A stretch of DNA of 64,000 nucleotides, from positions 92,130,245 to 92,194,244 of the forward strand of contig NC_134461.1 of the NCBI RefSeq assembly GCF_047948215.1, read 5' to 3'. The notes below the pieces were generated by a model that was not told the DNA's origin, ran no database searches, and worked only from the letters and a program-made list of their open reading frames with translations. Origin of the DNA: Lycorma delicatula (taxonomy: Eukaryota > Arthropoda > Insecta > Hemiptera > Fulgoridae). The position numbers were made by a program, and so were the translations under genes. Positions 50,901 to 63,488 of this stretch are shown here, piece after piece. The stretch's first letter is position 1. The number at the start of each line of letters is the position of its first letter.

Positions 50901-52714
50901 GAATCCTTCATTAGCTGTGCAATAATAACTGGTGTTATGAATAGAAAAAATGTCTCCTTTCCCTTCAAAAATAAGTAGAAGTTCCAAGTTAAGTGGTGAC
51001 AACTGTGACTCAATTCTAGAATTGAGAAACAAGGGTCTACTTAGTAATGAAACGTACCTAGGAATTTCAAAGGTTTCTCCTTGAAAGGTACTCCTAAGAA
51101 TGATTTTCTCCATTTTATTATAGAATATTAAAAAAAAGACAAATAGATCACATGAAAATTGTCAAGAATCAGTCACTGCCAATGTTAAATGTTAGAACAT
51201 GCAATGTTTTGTTATCACCTACTTATTTTCTGAGCACATTACGCAAACTTAAGTTTAACAGATTAGTCACCATATATTATGTACCTATGAGTAGTAAATA
51301 AAAATTAGAACTGTACTAATACTATTAACTAGGCAGATTGGGCATTTCTATATATTTTTTTCCCACATATGTAAGAAATATCTTTGAAAAGATAATAAAT
51401 TAATTATGGAGTAATATGTTTTAACAGTACAGTGAATTTATGACCCTATACATTGAAGTGACTAATCTTCATAGATTGATCACATTCTAATTCATAACAG
51501 ATGACAGTTAATATACCAGAATGCATGAATTCTGGCATATCAATGAATTCACTAAATTTTACAGTCTTAAATAATAATTCTTTCGCCAAATTACATTATT
51601 GATCATTATTGTTCATTTTAATTCTATAGACAGATTAGTATACAACAACTTCCAACCAATCACTACAACACACACTTCGTTAAGCAGTACATGAATAAAA
51701 TAATTGGCCAATCTGAACATGATATTTAGACTTATCAAAGCAAATTAACTTTTCTAAACTTTTCTTAAACAATCACAACACATCAGATTCCAGCCAATAA
51801 AAATCTCCCATTTCTTTACAAGAATGAATATATTGACTTATTGCAATCAACCAAATTTAGATTAATCAAGAAACCAAACTGCTTTGATCAGTCTTAGTAC
51901 TTCACATTAACGGATCAGTACCACAACTATTAATTTCACAAGACACTGTTAATTTATCAATCAAGAATTCTATATTTACAACCATTTTAAAAAAAAACAT
52001 TGAAAAATCATATTAAGGAATTATATTGACTTTAGTGTATAGTGTTTCCAATAAGGCTGAATGAAATCTTCTAAATTTAAGTAAATCTCATAATTTACAA
52101 TTCAAAATGAATTAGATTTTTTTTACTGTGGCTTAATTAAAATCATTAAATATTGCATCTGCATTATTTTTATTTATATTGATAGTTTACATAACAAAAA
52201 ATAATACTCTTATCATAGATTTTAATTTAATCTTCTAGAAAGTATATTATTCTTTATATTTTGCTAATAGTATAAGTAGATGTAGTACAAGTGATGTTTC
52301 TTTCACTTTCATATGTAGCCCTGTTGATTTCCATTTCCACTTTTCTACTCCATTCTATGGTAAATATTTTTATATTAGTAGAGTTTTACACTTCTATTGA
52401 CAAAATCAAAATTTTTTTATAACTGTCTATTACAAATGCATTGACATTTATTCAAAATTGAAGTATATTGTTTTAGGAGGTGAAAAATAAAAGAAATTGT
52501 CACTATGATTTTTCTCACCTACATGCTGTCTTTTTTACTGTGCAATATTATGCACAATATTAATCCAGGTTGTAGGCAACTGGAGAATGCTTCTTGATTG
52601 TAAAAAATTGTTATTTGGTAAAAATAACTAGTATCTATCTTCCAGTGTTTGATTACAACCATTGATTAGGTGCTTGACAAGATTTTCTTTATTAAAAATT
52701 ATTAGTGCGTGCGT

Positions 52715-52808
<94 letters not shown>

Positions 52809-55800
52809 CCAATAATATACAAGCCTGTTTAGTTTGAAACCAATTATGAATTCATTATTTGCACAATTGTAAACTGAAACATTTTATTAATGAACTCAGA
52901 ATTGAACACCAACACAATTTTTTTTATACTTCGTAGACTATGACATTTAAAACCAAATTTAGTTGTTCATCATTTCACATAGCATCAGTGAAAAAATAGC
53001 AGATAAGTCAAAAGCTTTCATAGGTGTAAAATGATTACGAAAGAAACACATTTATAAAAATTCATTTAGAATATAAAGAGTATGTTTATCCCTTTAAACA
53101 CTTTCAAAATATATTTTTGTTTCATTCTCTTATAAAACTTATAAATGTGTGGTTATCCTAAGCTGTGTTGTTTATCAGAAATGGACGATCATTGCCTTAC
53201 TGTCTAGGTAACCGAAGCCGTCAACTGTAGTACTTTTCAAACAGTTATAGCTGTTTCTATGTTTCCAGATATGTTGAGCCCACTGTGTCGTCTGAAAGCT
53301 TCTGAAAATTTAAAGTGTACTGAAATTTGAAAATATGTTTTAAAATAATCTAAAGCAAACAAGCATGTGTACATCCATACAAATACTTAAGTGTATTATA
53401 ATTATCTCAGTACTCACGTTTGGAATTTTGCTCTATATTCAGCAGCTATCTTCATAACTTTCAACACATTTTCTATATCATTCCCATTTACATGAAATAT
53501 TGGTGAGTCATTGACTTTCCCAACAGAAGTACAATATTCAGATGATCTTGATAAATGAGGATCTGTAGTAAATCCAATCTACAAACAATGCAGATACTAA
53601 AATTAATTTAATTAAAATGTTTTATTATTATTATAATTATAATAATAATAATAATATTTTTTTTTCTCAGGCTGAACCTGGCTTTTGTCGATTGTAGGCG
53701 GGGGGAGATCCCAAGTCAGTGTCCAGTCTATTCCAAAACTGTCTTTGTCCAAGAACTTTCCTCTTCGTGCTACATGTTTCTAGAATAATTATTACTTTCT
53801 GTTGTATGTAAGAGTTCTTACAGAGCCTTAGTTGGTGTAAAGCATGATACAACTATTGAGGAATTCTCCCTAGTGCACTAATCACTATATGCATAACTAC
53901 TGTATGGTGATCCCAGAGATCTTTGATATTATAGGACAGAGGTTGGAGTACTTGTTTATCTTTTCCCTGATATCTGTTTTAATGTTAACGGTGCTGGCAC
54001 TTCAATATCAATTAGTAGTATCTGCACTTTGCTGCTTTTTCTGTTAATATCAGGTTGTGATTGGTGGTTCAGAAAATTCTCAGTTTCTGGTTCCAGTAAA
54101 CTTTGTTCATTGTTCCCAATAAATCTTTTTCACTGTTTGTTGTCATGACAGTTTATGACTGATACTTATAGTAGGGTTAAGTGTTTTAATTAGACCCCTT
54201 TTTTTGCATATCCGCATATGAATCACCTTGGCAACTGTCATATTGTTGGAGGTACTTGACAGGGCCTAACATTGAGCAACTGCTGATAATGTTCTCAACA
54301 TTTTCTTGGCCTTTGTTGCATAATTACAACTTAGTGTTAAATAATTATCATGAACTCAGCAAATATGTTTATTATTACTACAGAAAATTATTATTGCAAA
54401 TATTATTCTTGCAGCCACTTGCATGAGGCATCAAAAGTCAGTATTGTCACTTTGAGACAACAAATGTCTTTTATGAAGCGCTTTACTGCTCCACCAATAA
54501 GTTTTGTTATTTTGTTTGTCGGTCTTTTCACACGAATCAAAGTTTGCTTTCCAGTTTCACTGAAGTGTTGTCTACATTACTAATATCGATATACAGAGCA
54601 CTGGTCTCTGATAGTTTCAAGAAGTACTTCTTTGCTGCATTCTCAGATAGTTTTAGGAAATATTCCCTCAATGTGTTGACTTTTTTGTAGCAGAGGTTAG
54701 CAATGACCATCATTCCTATGCCTCTATCCTTCCTTGACAGGTAGAACCTGCTAGGGTGAAGTACTCTATTTCGTGAATCACATGGTTAAGATCAGTGAGT
54801 TCAGTGTTCATTTAGTTGAAGGTTCCAAATGGGTAGGTTAGTATTGTAATGCCACAGGTGTTAATCATCATAACCAAATTTATAGCAAGAGACTTGGTCT
54901 TAAGGATCCTCTTGACAAGTCCTTTACAGTTGTTATGGATTAGATCTTTCAACTGCTTGTGGTTGATTGTCTGGCTTTGTTAGCATCCCAGATATAAATG
55001 TTTGATCACAGTTCATGGCATCAATTCATCTGTCTATCTTTCAGTGGGTTTCCAGTGCCAGTTTCCGATATTTGTCCAATCCAAAGTTCATGTGAATAAC
55101 AGTTGAAAATTCCTCTGTCTTTCTTAGTAGATTTGTACAGTTTAAGGGTCATCCATGTACATTTTGTAAATAGTAACACTGCTTGAATTGTTTATTGCAT
55201 ATTCATATTTGTCTTTATTTAACACTGTGGAAAGAGAGTTAAAAACATGCAGGCAAAACCAGAGGGGACTAAGTGTGTTGCTCTGAAGAATAACTCTTCT
55301 AATGCTAAATATAATGCTTCTAATAATAAATAAATTAATTTGCCTACTTGTAGATGCTCTGCATCTCCTTTAATCAAATATTGGGAACATAGTCTAAGCC
55401 CTTCTGGTATCTTATATGAACCATGTGAAGATAGGTTTCTGCTAATTTCTTACTTATTTTTCATTCTTTTAAAAACTTTTGTGATGAAAATTATTGTAAT
55501 TTTTCTATGCTTATTAAATATTTCATTTAAAACTTCATAGAATTTAAATGTATTTTTTTTAAAATATTTTTCTTTTAACAAACAGAATATCGGTTTTTGA
55601 ACTATATTCTTATGCTCCTTTTCGAAAAGAGTTACACACACAGTCTCAATTTTGGCTTGTGTTAAGGGTTATTATTTTAATGTGCATTTTTATTCTAATA
55701 ATTGGTACTTTTTTTTTCAGTTCTCAGAGAAAAATTCTGATGGTTTCTTGTACAATTATGTTAATGTAAATTAGTATTGGTTGTATCAAAGGATTTAAGC

Positions 55801-58800
55801 GTAAAATTTTATTTCCTACGAGTGAATCCTTAATTGTTGATCCTTATTTGTTGAGATGTTTTGTATGATTTTTTTTTTCTTTATAAAATCTGTTCTGTTT
55901 ACATAAAAGTGTAATTAATATATGGCCAAACACATATTTCCACATCGTCTATCCAAATGTTTTAATGTTAATTTTTAAAAGGCATTGAATGTGTGAACTG
56001 ACTTACACATTTTATAAGCTAACACTTTTAAATTCATTGTTTAATTTACTGTTAAATGTTTTAAATGTTTAGTTTACTGGTTTTAAGTATTTATTTTTAT
56101 AATTCATGCATTTATAAATATATAACTGTTGGTTGTTAAAATAATTTTTACCCTCCCCCAACCATTTTTGTTGATATTTTGGCAAGAACTATGTATGTAT
56201 GTAAGAAAGAAGTGCGTGTTCTCTCTTCAATTTGTGTTGAATCATTATCTCAAACTATCATCCTTTGAATCTAACAAAATATCACATTTAAAAAGCCGTT
56301 ATTACCTTTTTTGCTTTCTTTGTTTTGTTAAAAGTACTACAATTTATTTATTTTTTTAGTTTGTTTTCATTTCCAGTTTTTGTTTTTATACCAGCAAATA
56401 CCTTTTAATCAAAATAGTTTTAATTTCTTATTTAATTTTTATAAATTCTTTTTTTATAATTTAGGATCCCCTTTCTTGTACTAATCTACTATTAACTTAA
56501 ATCTTAAATTGTCTATCTTTGTAATATTACTACATAATAAAAAACAATCAGTGGGTCATATTTTCCTGTCACAGTATTTAATTTGCTATTATCGTACTTT
56601 GGATTTATTTGTATTTATTTTTAAAATCAAATCAATTTCTTACCAAAAAACATACCATACATTACTTGCTTTACAGTTTTAGGTAAAAGGAAAATATCCA
56701 TAAAACATCATTCTCTTTTCTATGATTTTAATTCTAAACTAAACATTTTCTTTTGCGTCTTATCTATTCTCTGAAACTAAGTTGAAGAGCAAAAAGGTAT
56801 AGATTACACTTTGCCATACTCCTTTCCTTGAAGGAATTTCTTTTCTTGGTTACATAGTTACTTGATTTTATTCAAGTGTCAAAAATAATTTGTCTTTTTC
56901 TGCACTTCACTCTATTTTCACTCATTTTTTTTCTGTTTATATAAAATAATATAATTATTAATAAGTGAAAATGTCTGGGGTTGCAGTTAAGTGATGTTTT
57001 AAAGGTAGTTTTCTATATATATTTTAAAAGTAAATTTAATTTGTAAATTGTGGAAACAAATTTATAACTGCATTAAAAATAATTCAATTTGCCTAGTGCC
57101 ATTTTTAGTTTTGTTTTATTTAACTGGTAATTTTTTTAAACTTTTGAGATTGTTTGTTATTTTAACTGTTATTTCATATGGAACTCTTTAGAATGTGTTC
57201 AGAAAAATTAAAAATATTAGTCAATATACCTCAAAAACTGATTTTTCTATCCTAACTAAAACGTTTTCTAATTATAACCAAAACTTATTGTTTGCTTATA
57301 TTTGAACTATTTTTTGTTTCACTTTAAGCAGATGACAAAGAAAAAAATATTTCTTTGTTTTAATGTTCTTATTAACTTTTTAATTTTTTATTCTAAATTT
57401 CTGGCATCATCACAATATAACAACTCATTTAAGTTTATTAGAGTGAAAATTTAAATAAAATGATTACAGTTTTTATTTTTTCACAGGAAAATAATCTAAT
57501 ACAATACAGAAAACATTTATTTTTTCAATATCCAAAAGTCTGTACCCTAGATAAGGAGAAATAGAAATAATTACAAAATGGTATTATATACAAACTATTT
57601 TTCTGGTGTCATATAAAAAAAAAGTAATCCTTACAAATTTATCATCTTTCCTAATTTAAAAAAGGTAATAAAAAATACATTTTTCTAGATAGTTACCTAT
57701 CAAGGGACGTCCTTAGCGCCAGATAGTAGACAGAGATGAAGGACCCTTGCTCTATAAAATTTTAAAATAGGGTTTTTCGACACACCTTCTGTACCTTCAA
57801 ATTATTTTATTAAATAAATAAGAATGATTTTGGATATATGAATTGTGTTTAAGAATCCTGAATAAAAATGTAATCTTATGCACAAAACAGTTTTTCGATT
57901 AGCATTCTTGTTTTTTTTTTTAATGGAGCACATCAAAGTCCACAGTAACTATTCTAAAAATATTCAGACTTCAATAATGGTCTGACCAAGATTGGCTGAT
58001 TCTGATCAGTCAAGAACAAGTCAATCAATTTTCATAAAATTTTAACATGTATATCTAAATTTCAATGAAACTGATGTAATAGTTTGGAGATTTTTGAGCC
58101 TCAAAATTTTATATATATATATATATATAAACAAATTCAATCAAGTATTTTTCATGATTTATTTAATATTTATATTGAACACTGTTCACACATACAACCA
58201 CACTTTTTCAAAACAGCAACTTATTTGTGACTTGTGACTTTATTTTCAAAATTAGTGATAAAAATTAAATTCTCATGCATCACTTTTCGATTGAAAATAA
58301 AATCAAGTACAATGTGTGTTACTCAGTTGATTCTGTTTTTTTCTACAGATCCCATTTTAATACGAAACATATTGTTTTTATCCTACAATGAATTCTACAA
58401 GATGAATTCAGTAGATATGAAACACTATTAAAAGAATACTATTTAAAAATAAGTTGTGATCATCACATCTCTTTCGTTGAATTCTAGTACATAAATTGTT
58501 TTGTTTACAAAAAACAATAGCTCAACATAAATATGTTTAGGCATAGAGTTGTATATAGAAAAAAAGTCTTATATTGAAATAAAAAAGAAACTTCATATAG
58601 TAGGATAATGATCGAATGAAAGTTTAAGCTTGACAGAATGTGTTTTGATTTCATCTTTTTTATAAAAAAAAAAGAATGATCACTAATTTTGAAAATAAAT
58701 TCAAAGAAAAATTTCTGTTATATGAAAAAGTATGGTGATATGCATGAACAATGGTCAAATATTAAATACTTCATGAAAAATACTTGACAGGATGCGTTTT

Positions 58801-61800
58801 GCCTGGGTATAAAAACATAAACAGAGTTTATCTGTACTAGATTGTATAGAATATTGAAGAATGAGAACAAATTTCCTTCTATAACACTAAATATTATGTG
58901 AAATAATGAGTGAATTGAAAAAATTAACAGATATTATAAGACAGCAAGGTTAGTGTTACAATATCAAAGTTATTTTATAATTGTTTACTATGTAGAGGAA
59001 GGGGGAATGTGACTGTCACAGCTGATGGCAGTAATGTGAATGGTCAGATTACAATTAGAATCAAAGATGAAGGAGGCTGAAAAACAGTGAGCTACCAGCA
59101 ACTATTTTACTTCTGGTTCCACTACTTCTCAGCATATATGGCTAGCATTATTAATATAATGCTAGGAAACTAAATACATATAACAAAACAACTACACTTA
59201 TTTATGGTTATTTCTTAACAATTCAACATAAATATTAATCATCTGAACTCAAGAAAGTCACCAATAATTACATCAGTTAATATTTAAGAGAAAAATAGCA
59301 GCTCCAGTAAATGAAGATGGTTCTTCATCAGAAGCAAAAAAATGACATGAGTTTTTAAATTATTAATTATTTGGTTTGGATTGTTATTAAAAAACATGTT
59401 TTACATATTGATATAATCTAGATATCCATACTGCACACTCCGATGAATTTTACACAGTTCAACTACTGTGATTGCTACTTTTTATGTTCTTTATGATTCA
59501 TTTTTCAATAAATATAAAAAAAAGTAACCAATATTTATCTATTTTTAGTCTGCTGAAAACATTGCAGAAAGGGGTGCACATTAATTTGTTGTTTTGTACT
59601 TCATGTTCTAGTTTTTCTTAAGGCTGTGATGTATATAAAGCACCTGAAATATCATAGGCACCAACCAGAGTTGCCTTCTTTAATAGTAATGAGCACTGTA
59701 CATTCAGTCCCTGTTATGATCAGAGTGCTATACATTTGTTTCAATGACAATGGCAACAAGATACCACTTTGCTCCTCACTTTCCTTAAAAAGACTTCTTG
59801 ATAATAACTGTATTTTTTAAAAGGGTGACTTGTGATTCATGCCAAATCACCTACAACAGTTACTGTTAGGACATTTTAACCATATTTAAATATGTAAATA
59901 AGAATATTCATAATACATACATTTATGTATTACCAATCATTGCTAAAAAACAGTACCTGGTTGTTTATGACAATATGTATTGTACCACCTGTTTTAAAAC
60001 AGTTTAATTCTGACAAATGGATTGTTTCATAAACAATTCCTTGACCACTCATTGCAGCATCTCCATGAATAAGTATTGGCCAAACCTGTTGGAAAATCAC
60101 TTATAAGTTTAATGTAGCAATTACATTGTTTACTGTGTGTAAAAATAGATACTTCATAACTTTTCTACTAACATTTTTTTTTTTTTTTTTTTTTATTAAT
60201 ATAATATCTTTTTATAATAATATCTAACAAGAAATAAATTAACGCGCACGCACGTGCACGAACACTTTCTTTTATGTCCAAAACTTCTTTTTATTGTTCA
60301 TGCCTTTATGTACAAATCAATGCATGGATTTCAATGATTTTTTTTTTATTTTGTAAAGGAAGTTGTTAGTCCTATAGTTGGTTCTGTAAAAATTCTCTTC
60401 CAAGTAACATAAATGGAAGATTTTTTTTTCTTTAAATTGCATAGTCATGATCACAATTTTAGTGTATTTATACTGGTTTGTCAAAATGATGGCTTGGATT
60501 GTAATAATACTGGATGATTGTTGCTGTGTAATGATGTTTCATTAGATTATACATTATTATCTGGTTATAAATAACTTGAAGTAAATCATATATTCAAATT
60601 ATCTCGTGTGAAATGTCAGGTACATTAGATAACCTTAAAAATTATGAATTTGTATTTCCCCACATTCTAATCAGTCCTTGAGATCATATTGAATTGTAGT
60701 TATTCAGTTTTATATTATATTATTCACAATTTTATCATATTCACTTGTGCTCATTTCCTGTATTAATTTTTTTTTCAAGTAATTTTACTTTTTAAATTTC
60801 TTACAAATGACTTCTTTTTTCAGTTTTTTCAGTTATCTTCAAATAGATTGTTTTTCTTTGCATGTTATGTGTTTTAAATAAAAACATTGGCCAAGTAGTT
60901 GGCATCTCAGCATTTCATGCAGAGGTTCCAAATTCAAATCGTTGTCAGGTTTGGCATCTTTTCATTTGCTACCAATTTCTCAGGCTAATGAGCATAGCTG
61001 TTGATGCCGTTCTTTCAAAATAAAAAATAAATAAAAATAAATTTAAAATATTTGAGATAAAAGAATTAAAAAAAAAAAAAAAAAAAAATCAAAGCTGATT
61101 TTGTAAAAGGTTCTATGAATAATTTATTATTATTTTTTTATTATATAGATTTTACAGGCATCGACTGCTAGTCCTCATCACAATCTTAAAAAAAGAGATT
61201 AGTATCACCATCGGGTTTGTCATATGTAAAGGTGTAAAGGTGTAAAAGCACAAAATACACAAAACATTCATCCACAACAATAAACAACAATTATGGGGTG
61301 TAAATGGCCCCGATCTTAAAATTTGAGAGAATAACACAAAGTACATAAATGGAAAATATAAGTCTTTACAATACCATTATCTCCTTCTAGCTGTCTCACT
61401 TATTTATTTAAGCACTCTTGGGATGACCAGAACCGCCGTTAAGCAGCATATCAGTCACCCCAGGATGCCGTGGCAGTTGACTCCCCCCTACAAACAGTCC
61501 GTAGGACATAACTCATCAGGGTCCTCCCAGCGTCATAAGAGCAATTTGACCACCTGTTCAGGACAGCCAAAAAGCCCCTTGACAGGGAGGTTGCCCTTCC
61601 TGGTCCTGACCTACTTGGCTACAGACATTCATTGCTCATACCCATCGCCTCGCACCCTCAGTCCACCCTTGAGGGTCCCCCATGCCATCATTGGACTCAC
61701 CCTGACTTCCCTGCTCGTGCATGCAGGCGAGCCCAGGCGGCCTAGGCAAGAGGGCTGCCTCCCGTCACTATATGTGCCACGTTTTGAGACTCCCTTATAT

Positions 61801-63445
61801 ATATAAAAACTACCCCTTTGAGTTTGTTTTACACAGCTTTAAATTTCCATTTTTACAGACTTTTAAGAAGTCCACTGGCATGTAAATAAGCAACTATTAT
61901 TTCTTCACTTCCATTTTCCAAATCAGCAGCAATATCATTTCTTAGCCGGAACCTCTTTCTGAGGTCCTCATATATGGTACACTCTTCCATTAGATGCTTA
62001 ACTGTAAGTGTTTTGTTACAAACACCACACATTGGTCTTTCTTCGCTGGTTAACAAATATGAATTTGTTATTCGCGTGTGACAGATTCTAAGTCTGGTCA
62101 CAGCCACTTGTTCTCGGCGAGTCAACTTCACGTCGCTTTTCCATTTATACGGAGAAGTTTTGACAGAGTTTAATTTTGTATTTAAACTCCTCCAAACAGT
62201 ATTCCACTTGTTTCTTATTATGTTAGTCAGACAGTTTTTAACATCTGCCACCCATACAGGAATTGCATCCAAGTTATCACAGACTGTCGCCTTTCTGGCA
62301 TCTTCGTCTGTGCTTTCATTACCTGCAATACCAGCATGCTCTGGAGTTCATACAAATATGCATTGCTGTCCTTGTTGATTTGGAACGTACAAAATGGACA
62401 GGATGTTTGCAACTAGGACATCCTTAATGTTCTTGTTCCAAACTGAGTAGTATGAAAACGTCGAGTTTACGATCAGGCCAACCAGTCCTGAGCACAGGCC
62501 AGTGATTAGAACCCGAGGTTTTTTTCTCACGGACAGCACTGCCACTTTCCAGTTAAATTCTCACCATGTAAGCGTCTATCTACTGCAAAAAGTATACCAA
62601 AACACGACTCTGTTTTCTTCAGTAATAGATCAATCATTATCTTCAATAAATTGATCCAGAACCCGAGGTTTTTCACAGAGAGCACCACTATAACCTATGA
62701 AATCATCATAAAAATCAATAATTCCATATTAACAATCACTGACTGAAGGTATGTGAGCTTGCTAACAGCCTCTGAATCGCAAACATCTCAATAGATCGTT
62801 TTCACTATATTTTACACAATATTTTGAGTATTAAAGGTTTTCCACCCGATATATGTCGCATTTGTTAACTCTAAACAGCTTATAAATTTATTTTAACATA
62901 ATTGTACTGAGTTTCTTTGGCATTTATAGCAGTAAATTAAACATGGATTCACAATTACATGCCAGAAACCAAACAGCAGTCCAAACAGTGGGTGGAAGAA
63001 GGTGAAAGAGAATCAAAGAAAGCGAAAACAGTTCTATTTGTTGGAAAAATCATGGCTAAGGTTTTTTGGGATTCTTGTGGTGTGGTGATCGTAGACAACT
63101 TAAAAAAGACAATTCCATCACCGGAAAGTATTACAGAAGTGTGCTTATTCTGGCTAAATGTCCATATTGAACCAAAATGTAAGTACTCTTTCACCACGAT
63201 AATACATCTGCACACATATCTCGAGCTGTCGACAAAACGCCATGATTTACATGCTTAATATTTGCCAGATTTGGCTTACAGTGATTACTTCCTCCCCCAA
63301 ACATGAAGAAATGGTTCACTGGATGAAGATTCACTTCAAATGATAAGGTCAAAGCTGAGACAACTGCTATTTTTCAAGTTGCTCAAGTCATCTGCTGTTT
63401 TTATTTCTTTTGTAAGCAGTCATATGACATGATAATAATAAAGAA

Positions 63446-63488
<43 letters not shown>

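Noticed and set aside
52628..52822. (Cys-Val)n small frame
   Set aside because: It is the translation of the (AC)45 microsatellite.
61423..61806. 127-residue frame on the plus strand
   Set aside because: It lies antisense to the GC-rich 3' UTR of a LINE and has no domain; composition explains its length.
62160..62378. Small plus-strand frame
   Set aside because: It is antisense to the LINE RNase H region.
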